Source of the DNA: Agapanthus africanus
Lineage: Eukaryota > Streptophyta > Magnoliopsida > Asparagales > Amaryllidaceae
Length of the DNA stretch: 64,000 nucleotides
Assembly: GCA_030015575.1 (NCBI GenBank)
Contig: JASDDO010000006.1
Location: forward strand, 319,658,361-319,722,360
Direction of reading: 5' to 3'
The notes below the pieces were generated by a model that worked only from the letters and a program-made list of their open reading frames with translations, did no database searches and was not told where the DNA came from. Positions 9,231 through 18,902 of the stretch are shown one piece after another. Made by a program: the position numbers and the translations under genes. The stretch's first letter is position 1. Every line of letters starts with the position of its first letter.

Positions 9231-10805
9231 ATGGTGGTGCACACTGTCTATATGGCATCCGGGAAAGAGGATAGCCGCGTTTCGACGGGTCACCGACCGC
9301 TCACCCGATCCGTAACAAAAGCCCAGGAGCAGCGACAGAAGCTTCAAGAATTACTGACGCAAATAGCCACACTCACCGGGCCAAAAGAAAGCCCGGATGC
9401 GTCATCAGAGCAGCGCCGTGAGCAGGAAATTGATGCCGAGTTTCTTCGGAGAATCCTCGAAAAGAAGGACAGAGAAGCAGCAGAACAAGCCGCCCACATA
9501 AAACAAATAGCGCTTCTCTTCCAAGACATGGTAGGAATGATGTTACAGCCGTACCCTCCAGCTGAAGACCCTCCGATCATTATTGAAGATGATAGAGGGG
9601 AGACATCTAATCCTCATCCGACTCATTCAGCAGCCAAGGAGGAAACCATTTCCAAGGTTGCACTAGACGACTATATAGCTCAGCAGATACGAGTTCACCA
9701 GGCGAATGAAGCGGCTGGGCAAATTGTTAGAACCGGACGACCCTATCCGGGCTGGTATGACCAAATCAGTTACCCGCCGGGATATACAATCCCTAAATTC
9801 CATGTGTACAAGGGGACAGGGAATCCACATCAGCATGTCGCTCAATTCAGGGCCTTATGCGGCAACATTGGAGGCGACGACAAACTGTTGCTTCGCCAAT
9901 TCGTCGGCAGCTTAGCAGAAACGGCCTTTGAATGGTATTCGGAGCTACCTAACGACTCTGTCGAAACATTTGCGAAGATGGAGCTACTGTTTACACAAAG
10001 ATTTGCAAGCGCTAGTGAGCACACCCCGATCACCGCATTAATCAACGCCAGGGTAAGGCCAGACGAAACATGGGTTCAATACGCAATACGATGGCGAAAC
10101 TTATGGTCGAAGTGCGAACAACGCATCGAAGAAGCACCTGCGGTAGGAATGTTCGTGGGCACTCTTGATCCGCAAGAGACCATCTCGCAATTCATGATGT
10201 TCTTCAAGCCAACTACTTTCCAGGCCTTGATTGACAAGTTAGCCCAAATGGATCAGATGGGTCATAGATTATCTCCTTCAAAGACGGATTCTCGGGATGA
10301 AAAGGGGAAAAGAAAAGCAACTTTCGTCGCCAATACTCAACAACAGTCGAACAACTTAAAGTCGGTTGTCCGTCGAAACAATATGCGTCCATGCCCATTC
10401 CTTGAGGAAAGACTAGGACGTCCTTACTCGTTTCCTCAGGATAAAACGAGAAGACTGTTCAAGCTAGCAGTGCGCAACAGGCTCATCAATCTGTCGAGTC
10501 CAAAACGTCCGTTGCAGCCAGGCGATCTCAACAATCCTAATTACTGCCCTTACCATCAAGCAGTAAGCCATCCAATCGAAGATTGCTTCGTTTTCAAAGG
10601 CTGGATTGAGGACCAATACCAACAAGGCAAGTTCGCATTATCCGAAAACTGGAAGGTGAACCCGCCACAACCTCATGCCCCTAAAAAAGTGGACATGCCG
10701 GGGGCATCGTGCTCTTTTATAGAAAAAGCTCCATGGGAGGTCGCTCTTTCAGCCAAGACGAAAAGAATGCTGAAGGATCTCCAAACGTGCCCGGCAATCA
10801 GGTAG
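9231..10805 (+). CDS. Gag core and first zinc-like motif (524-codon open frame)
   Basis: The longest intact frame in the Tat-like units. Residues about 15-120 form a charged, likely coiled region (REQEIDAEFLRRILEKKD). Residues about 190-350 match the retrotransposon Gag core, with FVGSLAETAFEWYSELP, TWVQYAIRWRNLW and a GTLDPQE turn. A zinc-like motif YCPYHQAVSHPIEDC lies near residues 437-451. The frame starts inside the ancestral one, so its ATG is not necessarily the true start. The C-terminus ends early by a frameshift near 10800 relative to unit 2. The product would be a cytoplasmic particle protein; whether it is made is unknown. Confidence 0.75.
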   Translation: MVVHTVYMASGKEDSRVSTGHRPLTRSVTKAQEQRQKLQELLTQIATLTGPKESPDASSEQRREQEIDAEFLRRILEKKDREAAEQAAHIKQIALLFQDMVGMMLQPYPPAEDPPIIIEDDRGETSNPHPTHSAAKEETISKVALDDYIAQQIRVHQANEAAGQIVRTGRPYPGWYDQISYPPGYTIPKFHVYKGTGNPHQHVAQFRALCGNIGGDDKLLLRQFVGSLAETAFEWYSELPNDSVETFAKMELLFTQRFASASEHTPITALINARVRPDETWVQYAIRWRNLWSKCEQRIEEAPAVGMFVGTLDPQETISQFMMFFKPTTFQALIDKLAQMDQMGHRLSPSKTDSRDEKGKRKATFVANTQQQSNNLKSVVRRNNMRPCPFLEERLGRPYSFPQDKTRRLFKLAVRNRLINLSSPKRPLQPGDLNNPNYCPYHQAVSHPIEDCFVFKGWIEDQYQQGKFALSENWKVNPPQPHAPKKVDMPGASCSFIEKAPWEVALSAKTKRMLKDLQTCPAIR

Positions 10806-11758
10806 AAAATTCACCGGAACCCGAGGTCATCGAGGGAATGCTGAAACCGCGCCCAACTACAAAATTCGGTGGTGATGGTCAAAGTGCTCGCACCCAGCCG
10901 TCAAAGTCTTCGAAGAAGAAGAAGAAGACACAAAAGCTCGCGAAGTTAGATGACAAGCGCACGGATCTGCAAAAACATATTGATGCACTGGACGAATATA
11001 ATCAGAAGGCGCGGACCCCAGTCACACTCCGAGAATTCCTCAGCCACGTCCTTGAAGACGGAGATGATGACAAAGACTCGTCGGATGAACCTGAGGATTA
11101 TATGGCAAGCTGCCATGTGATCTCTCACTCGTCGATAGACGATAAAGAAGCTCCTTGCACCGAGAGACGGGGTGCAGGTCTTGAACCAGAACTTCTATGG
11201 CCGTCAGACGAAATGATCGACGCCTTCCTGAGTGAAATTCATTTAAAAAGTAAAGCCGATCGAGAGCGTGAGATTGCCATATTTGAAAAGGCCAAATGCC
11301 GGTGACTAGACAAAAGGGTCGAAACACTCCCACCAGATCGAAGTACATCCACCGCAAATGAAAGCAGGATCAAGATAAGGAAACGATTCGCCAAAGCCAT
11401 ATCGATGGGGATGAGGCTGCCCTTTTTCAGAGAAAATTCTCCTGGTGGTATACATCTTGATGAAGCGGACGTACATCCTAACTTCTGCTTATATCATCAG
11501 AAGATCGCACATCCTACTGAAGACTGCAACTCCTTTAAGTGTTGGTGGCAAGGGTATGTCGCTCACAGGCAACACTTCAACAGGACAAAGCGTGAAGCTC
11601 GTAGACAGCAGAAAAATGCGACAAATGAGCGTAAAAGAATTGCCGGCAATTGTCATAGGGTTGATCCCGAGGGACCGCGAGTTCTCACCTTCGGGAGCGA
11701 CTCCGACGAAAATGTAGCCCTCGGCCCTTTCTTCAAGGAATCCATCTCTAAAACGTAA
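10709..11758 (+). pseudogene. Gag acidic linker and second zinc-like motif
   Basis: Continuation of Gag in frame 2 (open 10709-11305 and 11405-11758). It holds a lysine-rich stretch, an acidic stretch (LEDGDDDKDSSDEPEDY) and a second zinc-like motif FCLYHQKIAHPTEDC near 11487-11531. A stop and frame change around 11305 are matched by similar disruption in unit 2, so that break may be old. Unit 2 homologue: 50760-51716. Confidence 0.65.
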
Positions 11759-11761
11759 GAA

Positions 11762-12301
11762 TTGAGGAGTTGCGAGAACATTCAGCCGTGCAATCGCACG
11801 CTACCCAGAAAGAATCTCGGACTCGCAAATAAGGGATCGAACAAAAAGGATAAAGGGAAGGGAAAAACGGCCTTCGTCGCCAACGCTCAACAACAATCGA
11901 GTGGCCCTAGACCGGTTGTTCGCCAAAGCAATAAGCGGCAACCCCTCTATGAAAAGATGAAACGTCCTTACTCATTTCCCCGGGATGAAACAATGAGGCT
12001 GTTCGAACTAGCAGCGCTCAACAGGTTTATCACTCTACCGGAGCCGAAACACCAGCTATAACTGAATGATGTCAACAATCCTAATTACTGCCCTTACCAC
12101 CAAGTATTGGGCCATCCAATTGAAAACTGCTACGTCTTCAAAAACTGGGTTGAAGACCAATACCAACAGGGCAAGTTCGCGCTGTCCGAAAACTGGAAGG
12201 TGAGCCCGCCACAACCACATGCTCTGAGAAAGATGGATATGCCGGGGGCATCATGCTCATTCATAGGGAAAGCCCCATGGACCGAAAAGTCCGTAAACTA
12301 G
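11762..12301 (+). pseudogene. Duplicated Gag C-terminal module with third zinc-like motif
   Basis: This segment repeats the module at about 10300-10740. Shared features are KGKxKxxFVAN, RPYSFPxDxTxRLF, NNPNYCPYHQ, HPIExC, then DQYQQGKFALSENWKV and a GASCSFI ending. It is interrupted by one in-frame stop near 12060. The duplication is present in unit 2 (51750-52257), so it predates the split of the two copies. Three zinc-like motifs in one Gag is unusual; nucleic-acid binding is inferred. Confidence 0.75.
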
Positions 12302-12670
12302 AAATTCGCCTCAAATACGGCAACGGCAGACCGCAATGTCCTAAAACTTGCAAATGACCGAAACGTCATTAAAATACTCCCAACCCGCGACATTTTCAGG
12401 CTGACGTAGTAAAAAAAAATGGTACGTCCACAAGCGATATGGGCACGGATGAAAACCCGAAAGGGTGCCGTGAGTAAAAACAGCAGGACTACCGGCGATG
12501 TTTGTGAAAACCCGAAAGGGCGCAGACTCATTAAAAGAAAAAACAAAACGGTATGCCCATAAGCAAAATTTGCACGGATCAAAACCCGAGAGGGCTCCAT
12601 GAGTAAAAACAGTAGGGCTACCGGCGAGTGTTTGTGAAAACCCGAAAGGGCGCAATCTCGTTAAAGGACA

Positions 12671-13235
12671 CTTGCAAGGTCATCTCGACCTTGTGAGGAG
12701 AAACCACCCGCGTGAGATCCTTACGACTCACAAAGGAAGCAACACACTTAGGAATCCCCACGACTCCTAAGAAGAAATTACACTTGCGAGATCCTTACGA
12801 CTCGTAAGGAGAACCCTCTTATGAGACCCTCACAGCTCATAAGATTCGAAAGTCTTAAGCTACAGGGGTCTAAACCTGTTCTTAAGCAGCCCCCACAACC
12901 TCCGATACTGCCCTACAAGCGGCTCAATGCTGACCCTTGTATACAATCCACGGGCGCAAATAAACATTTCCCTAATAAAGTCCCATCCGTGACTAGGGAA
13001 ATGTTTACACGGTGAACAAACACTTGTAGGTCCTCTCGACTTGTAAGGAGAAAACACTCTTGTAAGATTCTTACGACTTATAAGAGAACACACACTTAGG
13101 AATCCTCACGATTCCTAAGGAGAAAAAGCACCAACGAGATCCTCACGACTCTTAGGGAGAAACACCTTTATGAGACCCTTACGGCTCATGAAGCCAAAAG
13201 CCTTAGTCGATGGGATCCTAACCCTGTTTGCTAAG
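12671..13235 (+). repeat. Two stem-loop cassettes of unit 1
   Basis: Cassettes at 12671-12886 and 13023-13235. Example arms are CTTGCAAGG/CCTTGTGAG (all pairs form with G-U allowed), GTGAG/CTCAC, CTTGCGAG/CTCGTAAG, TCTTATGAG/CTCATAAGA, and TACAGG/CCTGT in the last hairpin. Loops remain ATCCTTACGA, ATCCTCACGA or ACCCTCACAG. Unit 2 has the same pair with the same spacing (52742 and 53092). Confidence 0.75.
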
Positions 13236-13429
13236 CCACCTTTGTTCGACATCGACAGAGGCAAATGATGATTCGCTCTTGGTAATATCCCAGTTGTAGC
13301 GATACTGATGCCTAAATCGGTGTCAAATTCCAAGCCCTTTCATGGCAAATGATGATTCGCTCCTGATAATATCCCGGTTGTAGCGATACTGATGCCTGAA
13401 TCGGTATCAAATCCTAGACTCGCAGCGAA

Positions 13430-13800
13430 AAGCCAGCGAGCCACAAATGCATATGAAATAGATCAAATGATGGGGAAACTTGCAACGAAATCAGCAAGTA
13501 AAAATGTATGCATACAAAAACATCCGAAATAATTGGGCAACTTGCAATAAAAAGCAGCGAGTAAAAAAAAAGAAAAAAAGAAAAAAAAAGCCGAAATGAT
13601 TGGGCAACTCGCAATAAAAAGCAGCGAGTAAAAAAAAGAAAAAAAAGCCGAAATGATTGGGCAACTCGCAATAAAAAGCAGCGAGTAAAAAGAAAAATAG
13701 CCGAAATGATTGGGCACCGCGAAAAATAGCCGAAATGATTAGGCAATCACGATTTTCGCGGTATAAAATGCTGAAATGATAGAGCATCGCGGAAAGAATA
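13430..13800 (+). repeat. GCGAG-type hairpin repeats of unit 1
   Basis: Homologue of 430-690, here expanded: three copies of ACTCGC/GCGAGT hairpins (13550-13690) and one ACTTGC/GCAAGT copy, separated by A-rich runs. Long minus-strand open frames over this block are repeat artefacts. Confidence 0.65.
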
Positions 13801-14364
13801 AAAAATATGATGAAAGAATGAAACCTTTTGCCCTACAGGTGAGTTCACATCGATCCCTGTATACAATCCAGGGGCACAAACAAAGAGAGAACCATACCTT
13901 CCCAACAGGCTCCACCAGAAAGCGAAGCCAAATCTCGACGGTTCATAGACAACCTAGAGGCAATCTCGACATTTGTCGTAATATTGCAGACACAATGTCA
14001 ACAAACGAAGAAAAGGAAGATCCCTAACTTCAGGGTCTCGACGTCGATATCGACAACTTAGAGATCACCAATGGCGTTACTCCTCATTCCAGCAGGACAT
14101 AGATGCTACACCATCAAACGGAGCCACGGCATAGTCCCTAGTTCCAAATCTCAATGGCCACATCTACCTGGAGACCAACAACGGTGTGCCTCCTCATTCC
14201 AGCAGGACATAGATGCTACACCATCAAACGGAGCCACGGCATAGTCCTTAGTTCCAAATCTCGACGGTTCACAGACAACCTAGAGACCATCTCAGCATTC
14301 GTATCGTTACAGCAGACGAGATGTCAACGACGGTGTTCCTCCGCAGTCCAGCAGGATGCAGATA

Positions 14365-16477
14365 ATGTTGGATATAGTGCCCTCAGAGTCAATTATTGGA
14401 TCACAGGTAGGTAATTGCAATGATTGAGGGAGGACCTATACCGGTAGGACGGTCTTACTCGAGAGGTTTGTATAGTATCTGGTTTGTCTTTATCACCGTG
14501 TACATGCTTTAGGTGACATTGTAGTTCACTATTACACGTTGATAGAGAATAGTATGCTACCATGGTTTGTCTTTATCATCGTGTACTGCTTTAGGTGACC
14601 TTACAGGTCACTATTGCACATTGATAGAGCCCTTAGGATTCTTGCTTGAGTGCCAGCAGTATGATGGCGATCATATACGTGGGAGCTGGGGTCTATAAGC
14701 ACATCCTTAAAAGCTCCCTAGTCATGGGAGTTTTCGAGGCAGGGCATCGATACTCCAGAGTAGACTAGTGTATACAGTCAAGAACCCGACGAGGGGCGGT
14801 GGCTGGTCTCACAAGCCACTGGTGTCAGTTGGTTCACCTAAGATGTATACAGGTGCTCATTGGGTTATGAGTACACCGGACAGGACTCGCCGGGAACATG
14901 CTAGTTGGTATTATACCTGATGTCAGATAGCAGTTCCCTGGTGACATGTGTACAGGTTAGTTCATCGACCTGAGATCGTCATTTGTCTCGTGTGAGTTCC
15001 CACTGTACTTTGATTACTACCCTACCACGGCTCAAAGGGGTCGTGCAAACAGGTTTTAGTTGGGTACAGTCCCGAGCCACATGGAGGCAGTGAGCGGATC
15101 GGCAGGGGTTCGTCTCTCCCGGTATTGGGGGTGAGGTCGCGCTGTGTCTTGGAGAGCCATTACACGAAGTCCTTGGCCAAGGCAGGAGATTTACTGGTAG
15201 GTATTCCAGTAGTATCTCAGGGTGTTCTGGGCTACACTCCGACACGACTTGTACCGCTTTTAGGGGTCTGACTTTTACCAACCCCCTAGGCCCGACATGC
15301 GATGCTCATAGACGAACGGACCGGACTGTACGGATATTGTCACTGACAGGCTCAATAGGGTGTCAGGATGAGTTCTCTCATCGACCTCCCTTTTGGTCAA
15401 TACCTGGTAGCTCGTTACGTACGGCTAATACCTCTGACGTGCTAGTGGTTAAATCCACAGCCAAAATATTGACGAGTCTTTAGAGTCCCCCACAGACAGT
15501 TTCTCAAGTTTCGGGCGAAATGTTGTAGAGGCCGTATGGATTTATGGCAGGGTTCGATCTTATACGTGCGGTATTGCACGGATCATGATCGGACGGATCA
15601 TACTAGTTGGCTTTGGTTTAAGCCGGATCCTAGTATTAGATTTGTTGGATTACTTTAGTCTCATCTCATTCGCATTCAGACGGAATGCGGGTGCAGGTAT
15701 GTATATACAGGTGAGGGGTATCCTTGTGATCCGTCACGAGTTTACTTTAGATGTTGTCGTATCTTTTTGTTGGACCAAACATTTGGATTAATGTTTGGAT
15801 CGTGGAAATAATGAGCTAGAATTTCATCATGACATGCATTAATGTGACATGGACATATATATATGACTCATGGTTTCTTTTTGTAAAAATATGTCACATT
15901 AGTGATTGTTTTGGGTTGATATGATGAGAGGAGAGAGAGAGGGGCTGCCATATATGTGTTTGGTCTTGTATTTATCTCATACTCTCTCACTCTCATTTTG
16001 ATCACAACAAAAAGAAAAGAAAAGATGAGAAAGCCTTCTCTTCTTCTTCTTCTTCCTCTAGCTCATTATCTTCCTCCAATGGCAACACCTTCAACCTCCA
16101 TCCAAGCCATGGATACAAATAGACAAAGTGATCATAAACATTCTCTACAACACCTTGGACACGTCGGCTAGCACACTTCGTGTCCGAGTTGCTTCGGATG
16201 AAGCGGGAGCCCGTAAAAAGACTTCTCGATGTGGTGCCATTTCCGACGAGGAGATGGAGACCGGAGATTCCGCGAGGAGATCGGGATGGTGGCCGAAGAC
16301 CGAAGGACACGGATTGCTCGGTATAGCTTTCTACCCTTTCTCTTGTTTGTTAGTAGTAGGTTAATGGTCCGATCCGGGTTTTTAGTATGCGGTAGCGCCG
16401 GTTTAAAGTTAAAGAAAAAGTTTCGTTTCCGCATTTTGGCCTCGGAAAGACAGCCGGGGCGCTACCGTAGACTTACA
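14365..16477 (+). mobile_element. 5' LTR of Copia-A
   Basis: TG...CA ends (TGTTGG to TTACA), 2113 bp, followed at once by the initiator-Met primer site. No coding sequence is recognised; short frames inside it are repeated in the 3' LTR. A TA-rich stretch near 15855 and a pyrimidine-rich stretch near 15975 could be promoter parts, not assigned. Confidence 0.85.
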
Positions 16478-16490
16478 TGGTATCAGAGCC
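16478..16490 (+). other. Primer-binding site of Copia-A
   Basis: TGGTATCAGAGCC directly after the LTR, the usual plant Copia site complementary to the 3' end of initiator tRNA-Met. Confidence 0.85.
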
Positions 16491-17972
16491 ACGCCATTAA
16501 CCTTTACTAGCTTGCTCTAATGTGTTTAGAACTTCGATCAAACCAAAATTCCGAAACCGCGTTTTCAAAAGCATCAGTTTCTGTTGATTCTGTTTTGTTG
16601 TCAAAAAATTATTTGGTATGTTGCAGAAATATATGCAGGGTTTTCAGAGAACACTGCAAAAATTTGGTACAATGATCTTACTGTATTGCCGCGGAACCGC
16701 GGCCGTGACCCCATTTTGGCCGCGGTTCCGCCGCTGAACAGTAGCCTTGCTGCACCATATTTGTACAGTAGGTCTCTGACATGAAAAAGAGGTTTCTGGA
16801 ATATTCTGTTTGGGCCCAGATTTATTTTGAGTGCTACAGTTGTGCTTGGGGCCCACTTCATGAAATTTAGTCGATCGAAAATTTTAAACATATTATTTCA
16901 CAGTATTTACATTATATCTGCGACCGTGAATGTCATTTGATCGGTAAATCCTGTCTAATTGCTATAGTTCTTTTAGACGGATTTGCGAACGTGACATTCA
17001 CGTTGATGTTCTGTGTTTATGCTGTGATGTTGCGGATTTGTCGTGGTGGATAACCTGGATGCGATGGTAGTACAGTTTGGTTATATATGTACATTTGATA
17101 TTGCGGGGCGAGCGTCCGACACGTGGACTGCCGTTACTGACTGTTTGTATATTATTCTTTTGGGGCACGACCGGGCTGAAGTCGATGTACCCGTTGTATG
17201 TATATTTTACTTTCTGTACTAGGATTACCTCGCGGAGGGGTGCACAGGTAGCCAGGTTCTAGAGGGCAACGGGCCCGCATCTCATGGCTTTGAGACGGAG
17301 GGGGCTTTACTCTAGAATTGGCGGGCTATTCGCCGCACTCGTAGGGGGTATAGGTTGACCCAAGGAGGGGTGCCCAAGTTACCGGATTCCGTGAAGTGCT
17401 GGGTGGTCCATTCACGTTATTGAAGGGGGCTGCCTCGCTTCAGGTTTTGGCGGGTAACTTGCCGCGCCCGTAGGGGTCTAGGATTTCATTGCATAGGCTA
17501 TCCACACGACCAGGGGAACGTCGGGTTTCAGTAGCGGCTCTATGAAACCCGGGGATCCCAGATATTTGTATTGTTCTGTGATACTTATTACATTTCTGTG
17601 ACGTTGCATTTTATCATGCCTTGACCGATTATTATATATTGATATATATACTAGTAGATATTGTATATGTTTTACACCTGCGCTAGTCCAGTCCCCGCTC
17701 TGTCGTTAGTTAAGTAACCTAACGGGTGATGACGGGACCCAGTGGCGAATGCAGATGGTATATACGTACATCATTATTTTCATTCTTTATTGGTGTGATC
17801 AATTGATGGGACTGCATTGATTCGGATCAATGCAAGCTAAACAAACCTATTCTGATGTTGTTGGAACAATTTTTCAAAAAGCTGTTATTGCAAGGACGTT
17901 CTCTTTTGTTTTGCACAGTTGTATTCGGTTATGAATATCCAGCACCTCAGTCGACGAGGCAAAGGCCGAGAT

Positions 17973-18127
17973 CCCTTCACCGGGAGTGACCTCTTGGACA
18001 GAAGTTTATGTCAGGGCAATAACTTCACTATAGTCGATTACTTTTGCTTTGCATCGTGGTCTTCAGTTGGAATATCCTGCACCTCATTCTACAGGGAAAG
18101 AGCCGAGATCCCTTCACCGGGAGTGAC
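17973..18127 (+). repeat. Duplicated leader motif CCCTTCACCGGGAGTGAC
   Basis: The 18-mer is exact at 17973-17990 and 18110-18127, each preceded by a cacctca...gag block. It is also exact and doubled in Copia-B copy 1 (21089, 21236) and copy 2 (43756, 43903), although surrounding leader sequence differs much between A and B. It can form a small hairpin (TCCC/GGGA). Confidence 0.75.
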
Positions 18128-18269
18128 CTCTTTAGTAAAGGTTTTCGCCACTATATTTTTATAAAAGCTATCCGGTTCCTTCAACGATATCAAGTTCATT
18201 ACGTTAAAGGTTTTTCGCCAAAAACCATTCGTAGCCCTCCGTCATTTCAGACGGGTAGCACATAGTATT

Positions 18270-18490
18270 CATGCTATGTTTGTTGGCCAAAGTCAAGGTA
18301 TAGTGTATGGTAGTTATTTGTTACTTTTCTGCAGCATAGATAGATGCGTTGGTTTGGGACAGTCGTACTGCCTTGTTGGCCAAAGTCAAAGGTAGGTACG
18401 GGTGGGTTCAAATTAACCTGGATAATGACGGGTAGAACTTGACATGTGACTTATGATATGTTGGCCTTCGTCAAGGTCATAAGAGCATGA
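18270..18490 (+). other. Triple hairpin with repeated apical motif (Copia-A)
   Basis: The motif TTGGC-N4-GTCAA occurs at 18283-18296, 18376-18389 and 18461-18474, each at the top of its own stem. Stem pairs are ATGCTAT/ATAGTGTAT, CGTACTGCCT/AGGTAGGTACG and CTTATGA/TCATAAG. Spacing is 93 and 85 bp, nearly the same as in Copia-B (93 and 84; 93 and 81). Stems and apical motifs differ from Copia-B but still pair. Confidence 0.6.
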
Positions 18491-18590
18491 GGTAAAAATC
18501 ACATCGGGAGTTTCTAAAGAAACTGAAACTTGCCAGATATGCGCATACCTTCTGGAGTGTGATAATATGAGTGGATTCCATCACATTATC

Positions 18591-18901
18591 ATGCCTCGAC
18601 GTAGATCATCTTCGGCATGGACATCGACGACCTAGCTTGCCCATTCTCCGACGAAGCCGATCCTAGAGCCCGGATTTGACTTGGACAGCGGAGAGGACTT
18701 CGTTGCGGAGCTATGGAGGTGGAGCACCGGATCTACAAAGGTTGTATTTCCGTTTTCTCATTAGTTAAGTATTAACTAGTTCTTTTTCGCCTAGACATCT
18801 AGTTATCGATCCGTAGTTTAGGGTTTCTCGGCACCATAATTTTTGAAATTGCCATGGTTGATGGCTTGGGAGACCTCACTAGCGTGCCTAGGAACCCTAC
18901 A
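18591..18901 (+). mobile_element. 5' LTR remnant of Copia-B copy 1
   Basis: Matches the last 310 bp of the LTR at 26749-27058 and ends ACCCTACA, followed after one base by TGGTATCAGAG (18903), the initiator-Met primer site. The leftmost boundary is a deletion point. Confidence 0.85.
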
Positions 18902-18902
18902 G

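Larger units (their letters stand above)
8168..12301 (+). pseudogene. Tat-type Gag of unit 1, frame-broken
   Basis: A Ty3/Gypsy Gag, the structural protein that packages element RNA. Reading passes through frames 2, 1, 0 and 2, each shift at a small indel that the unit 2 copy does not share (for example near 8870 and 10805). The ancestor was therefore probably one long open frame. The ATG at 8168 is chosen because both units have it at the start of a Cys cluster, and it lies about 130 bp after the primer site. Order: N-terminal SVFxRL region, retrotransposon Gag core, zinc-like motif 1, acidic linker, zinc-like motif 2, duplicated zinc-like motif 3. It ends just before structured noncoding DNA, with no pol frame following. 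Not expected to be functional now. Confidence 0.8.
12302..14364 (+). other. 3' noncoding region of unit 1, first part
   Basis: Follows Gag directly and shows no gene. It contains a two-copy repeat of about 125 bp (12420-12660, core AAAACCCGAAAGGG), two stem-loop cassettes, GCGAG-type hairpins and the first copies of the CAGCAGGATGCAG repeat. It is cut at 14364 by Copia-A and resumes at 32273. Homologous to 52258-53990 in unit 2 and to 1-1080 in unit 0. Confidence 0.75.
16491..18590 (+). other. Structured leader of Copia-A
   Basis: About 2.1 kb without a Gag frame. It holds a long hairpin with 11-bp perfect outer arms CGTGAATGTCA/TGACATTCACG (16925-17002), and paired GGAGGGGTGC blocks with long-range arms such as AAGTTACC/GGTAACTT (17230-17480). 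A conserved 18-mer occurs twice (17973 and 18110), and a triple hairpin lies at 18270-18490. It is cut at 18590 by truncated Copia-B. The Copia-B leaders have the same order with compensating arm changes. Confidence 0.6.

Noticed and set aside
14979..15281. 100-codon minus-strand frame repeated in shorter form at 30797-31039
   Set aside because: Inside the Copia-A LTRs and truncated in the second copy.
16021..16364. Possible small protein starting MRKPSLLLLLPLAHY, like a signal peptide
   Set aside because: Within the Copia-A LTR; the hydrophobic run comes from a CTTCTT simple repeat and the frame is short and not kept beyond the LTR.
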